A stretch of DNA of 6,840 bases from Candidatus Aenigmatarchaeota archaeon (GTDB lineage Archaea > Aenigmatarchaeota > Aenigmatarchaeia > CG10238-14), in assembly GCA_017608955.1 (NCBI GenBank), contig JAFCEW010000024.1, positions 1 through 6,840 on the forward strand, given 5' to 3'. The notes below the pieces were generated by a model. The model was not told where the DNA came from. It saw only the letters and a program-made list of their open reading frames with translations, and made no database searches. The position numbers were made by a program, and so were the translations under genes. Positions 4,876 to 6,840 of the stretch are shown piece after piece; the stretch's first letter is position 1, and each line of letters opens with the position of its first letter.

Positions 4876-5532
4876 ATGAGAGAAATAAACAAAACAAAAT
4901 ATCTAGCTGTATTTTCTATAGCTACACTTATTTTTATTTCAGGTGTTATAACTGCTCAATATATAAATAAAATTAAATTAAATGAATTTGCTTCAGCGCA
5001 GACAGATTTAAGAAATTATATTTTAAGTTTAAATCTTCAGACAGAACTTGCAAAAAAATACGAATGTAGAGTAGATACCATAAGGCTGACTAGAGAAAAA
5101 GATAAATTAGGTAGCCAACTTGATATGTTAGAAAATAGATTAGGTAAAAAAGATGGAGATATAAAATCATTAAAAGAGGAATATTCTCTTTTGTCAATAA
5201 GACAATGGATTTTATTTGAAGAAATAAGAGAAAAATGTGATAAAAAAATAATAAATATTGCATTCTTTTATTCAAATAAAAATAATGAAACTCTATGTCA
5301 ATCTCAAGGATATGTATTAGATTATCTTTATAAAAAGTATCCCAACTATGTAGTTATATATGCCTTAGATTATGATATAGATGATCCTGCTTTAAATACA
5401 TTTAAAGAAATCCATAATATAACACAAGTTCCATCAATAGTTATTCTAGATAAAACATATCATGGGTTTCAAAATAAAGAAAAATTAGAACAAATTGTAA
5501 CTCAGGAAATAAAAAATATTCACATATCATAA
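4876..5532 (+). CDS. Membrane-anchored coiled-coil protein with thioredoxin-like domain lacking CxxC
   Basis: The 218 residues divide into a signal-anchor helix (about 9-28), a charged region with coiled-coil character (about 67-105, rich in K, E and L at heptad-like spacing), and a C-terminal thioredoxin-like fold (about 125-210). The fold is suggested by IINIAFFYSNKN (first strand and active-site position), a helix, the strand VVIYALDYDI, and QVPSIVILDKTYHGF, where P186 matches the cis-proline. The usual CxxC is missing: only C141 sits near the active-site loop, with C64 and C121 elsewhere. A disulfide reductase role is therefore doubtful; redox partner binding or a structural role is possible. 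The domain should lie outside the membrane if the N-terminus is cytoplasmic. It begins one base after the glycosyltransferase stop, which suggests a shared envelope role, and its 3' end overlaps the convergent gene by 13 bases. Confidence 0.8.
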   Translation: MREINKTKYLAVFSIATLIFISGVITAQYINKIKLNEFASAQTDLRNYILSLNLQTELAKKYECRVDTIRLTREKDKLGSQLDMLENRLGKKDGDIKSLKEEYSLLSIRQWILFEEIREKCDKKIINIAFFYSNKNNETLCQSQGYVLDYLYKKYPNYVVIYALDYDIDDPALNTFKEIHNITQVPSIVILDKTYHGFQNKEKLEQIVTQEIKNIHIS

Positions 5533-6059
5533 TTCATTGCAATTAATATTGTTTCTATAACTGCTAAATCAAAGTCTTTCAAATTTTTTCCTGCAATATA
5601 TATTATATTCTCTTTTGCTTTTATGTAGGTTTCATTTGTTAAATCAGGATGAATCAAAACAATTTTTAATTCATTAGCAGGTTCTATATTATCATAAGAT
5701 TCAATTGGTTCAGCAGTAAAATTCTTGTCAATATTATTTAATATATATATTGCTCTCAATTTATTTGTCAGTTCATATGCTTCAACAGAATAATAACCCA
5801 TATTTGTTACATTTGGCTGAAATAAAATTTTAACTGTTCTTGTATATGGGTTCCAAATTAGATTATGAATATATATCTTATCATCTAGTACAGGAACATT
5901 TTTTGTTGCTTTTATATTTCCTCTGAATGTAAATGTTCTTCCTATATATGTAACTGAATAAACTGGCCAAAAATAATGTAAAATATTAAATATTACAATG
6001 ATTAGAGAAACTATAAAAATGAAATAATAAATTTTTTTTGAACTAATTTTTAGTTTCAT
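5520..6059 (-). CDS. Single-pass membrane-anchored protein of unknown function
   Basis: I do not recognise a named family. The 179-residue protein has a lysine-rich start (MKLKISSKK), one hydrophobic helix (about 10-30), and an extracytoplasmic domain of mixed strand and helix. Landmarks are YIGRTFTFRGNIKAT (38-52), LIWNPYTRTVKILFQPN, YYSVEAYELTNKL, IVLIHPDLTNETYIKA and a final hydrophobic segment LKDFDLAVIETILIAMNY. There are no cysteines or catalytic motifs I can identify. Several N-x-S/T sequons (NVT, NFT, NET) could be N-glycosylation sites if the domain is outside. The ATG at 6059 has a TATA-like box about 27 bases upstream, consistent with its own leaderless promoter between this gene and the S-layer gene. 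Confidence 0.75.
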   Translation of the reverse strand: MKLKISSKKIYYFIFIVSLIIVIFNILHYFWPVYSVTYIGRTFTFRGNIKATKNVPVLDDKIYIHNLIWNPYTRTVKILFQPNVTNMGYYSVEAYELTNKLRAIYILNNIDKNFTAEPIESYDNIEPANELKIVLIHPDLTNETYIKAKENIIYIAGKNLKDFDLAVIETILIAMNYDM

Positions 6060-6080
6060 ATCTTATCAATTTATTTTGAA

Positions 6081-6090
6081 ATATTATAAA
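6081..6090 (-). promoter_or_regulatory. TATA-like box for the single-pass membrane protein gene
   Basis: The minus strand reads TTTATAATAT, centred about 27 bases before the ATG at 6059. With no Shine-Dalgarno site in between, this fits a leaderless archaeal promoter placed after the S-layer terminator. Confidence 0.5.
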
Positions 6091-6120
6091 GTTTTAGAAT
6101 TTTTGATTTTTTAATAAAAT

Positions 6121-6145
6121 AAAAAAAAGAAAAAGAGGCAACCTC
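6121..6145 (-). terminator. T-rich terminator with small hairpin downstream of the S-layer gene
   Basis: On the minus strand, 21 bases after the S-layer stop, a short hairpin (GAGG-TTG-CCTC) runs directly into TTTTTCTTTTTTTT. T-runs of this kind stop archaeal RNA polymerase even without a stem. A second weak dyad, built from two AAGCTT copies at 6150-6155 and 6163-6168, overlaps the stop codon. Confidence 0.65.
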
Positions 6146-6166
6146 AACCAAGCTTCTTAATCAAGC

Positions 6167-6840
6167 TTAAGCTGCGGTAATACCAGAGCTACTTACACTG
6201 GTTACTTTGACTGCGACATTTCCGTCCAATGCATCTGCAAATGTTCCATATTGTTGTAGTACTGAGCAAGCATTTCTTGTATCTTTTGCTTCCCAACCAG
6301 CTACGAGAACAACAACTTGTCCATCACCAAATCCTTCTGCTGTTGCATCATCAAATACTTTGATGTAACCTTCATCCTTGTCAAATGGTAATAGTCCAGA
6401 TGATCCGTAAGTTGGGTAACTTAGACCCAATACCTTTGCGGATAATCTATTTACTCCAGGACCACCAACCAATACAAGGTTCTTGGTTACTGAAGCTGGA
6501 TCTGAAATTTCAGTATCCAACTTTGCTACAGCATTTGTGATTGGTACGACTTTCTTGACTGTTCCGCCAGTTGTTCCGCTACTTGTAGATGTTGTTGTTG
6601 CACCTATTGTTACATAAACCAAAGCTTCTGTTTGATCATCTGGATATGTTATTGTTAATTTATCTGGGCTGTTTGTGTATGTTGTTTTTTCTAGAATAAC
6701 ACCATATTTGGAGTGTTCTTCATAGTCATCTGTATCTCCAATTCTTAATAGAGTTACTGTATCTAATGCATCATCTACTTCTAGGTTTGCGTTTGCATCT
6801 ACAGTACCATTTATGGCTCCTATATCTATTTCACTTGAAG
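6167..6840 (-). CDS. S-layer protein, C-terminal domain (5' part beyond window edge)
   Basis: The frame runs open from the right edge to TAA at 6167-6169, giving the last 223 residues. The C-terminal half has the hallmark blocks of archaeal S-layer proteins of the Methanococcus/DPANN type (PF05124-like): LDTEISDPASVTKNLVLVGG leading to GPGVNRL (about fragment residues 107-132), then YPTYGSSGLLPF, and VVVLVAGWEAKDTRNACSVL (about 175-194), ending VKVTSVSSSGITAA. A Thr/Ser/Gly-rich stretch (TTTSTSSGTTGGT, about 81-93) looks like a surface linker. The upstream part is strand-like and acidic, as expected for a surface array. The protein would form the outer lattice of the cell. Base composition and codon choice are visibly less A-rich than in neighbouring genes, typical of a very highly expressed gene. 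A TTG at 6622 is internal, not a start. Confidence 0.92.
   Translation of the reverse strand, partial: SSEIDIGAINGTVDANANLEVDDALDTVTLLRIGDTDDYEEHSKYGVILEKTTYTNSPDKLTITYPDDQTEALVYVTIGATTTSTSSGTTGGTVKKVVPITNAVAKLDTEISDPASVTKNLVLVGGPGVNRLSAKVLGLSYPTYGSSGLLPFDKDEGYIKVFDDATAEGFGDGQVVVLVAGWEAKDTRNACSVLQQYGTFADALDGNVAVKVTSVSSSGITAA

Noticed and set aside
5090..5275. Minus-strand hydrophobic open frame inside the thioredoxin-like gene
   Set aside because: It is the complement of the Lys/Glu-rich coiled coil, not a gene.
6150..6168. Two AAGCTT copies considered as a mobile-element or attachment repeat
   Set aside because: The repeat is very short, overlaps the S-layer stop codon and is better explained as chance or part of the terminator region.
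6167..6622. A self-standing 151-residue gene starting at TTG 6622
   Set aside because: The frame remains open to the right edge with S-layer-like sequence, so the TTG is an internal leucine codon.

Overview
The window looks like a piece of an AT-rich archaeal genome, most likely a small-genome DPANN lineage (Woesearchaeota, Pacearchaeota or a relative). That placement is inferred from gene content, not from a marker tree. Supporting signs are an archaeal-type peptidyl-tRNA hydrolase (Pth2), a tRNA-Gln without an encoded CCA tail, an S-layer C-terminal domain of the kind common in these groups, an ATP-grasp domain of ADP-forming acyl-CoA synthetases, and TATA-like boxes about 26-27 bases before several ATG codons (leaderless transcription). 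Shine-Dalgarno sites (AGGAGGT, AGGTGAT) appear where a gene is internal to an operon or has a leader.

Layout from left to right. The 5' part of an acyl-CoA synthetase (ADP-forming) beta-type gene runs off the left edge on the minus strand. It diverges from a DedA/VTT-family membrane protein gene, with a TATA-like box between them. The DedA gene converges on a COG2426 'small multidrug export' membrane protein gene. Upstream of that is tRNA-Gln(CTG). A minus-strand operon follows (2822 down to 1525): two tandem DJ-1/PfpI-type proteins and a small winged-helix protein. A 49-base divergent promoter region separates it from a plus-strand operon (2872 to 5532): a conserved archaeal protein that may be SecB-like, Pth2, a membrane family 2 glycosyltransferase, and a membrane-anchored coiled-coil/thioredoxin-like protein. 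This converges, with a 13-base overlap, on a minus-strand single-pass membrane protein of unknown function. The right end holds the C-terminal 223 residues of an S-layer protein with a T-rich terminator.

Together the genes point to cell-envelope work (glycosyltransferase, thioredoxin-like exported protein, S-layer, two DedA-fold membrane proteins) next to stress handling (DJ-1 pair) and translation housekeeping (Pth2, tRNA-Gln). No mobile element, CRISPR array or defence cassette is visible. The points most worth checking are a CCC-TGA site that truncates the DedA gene where a coherent +1-frame tail follows, the DJ-1/DJ-1/winged-helix operon, and the possible SecB-like protein.
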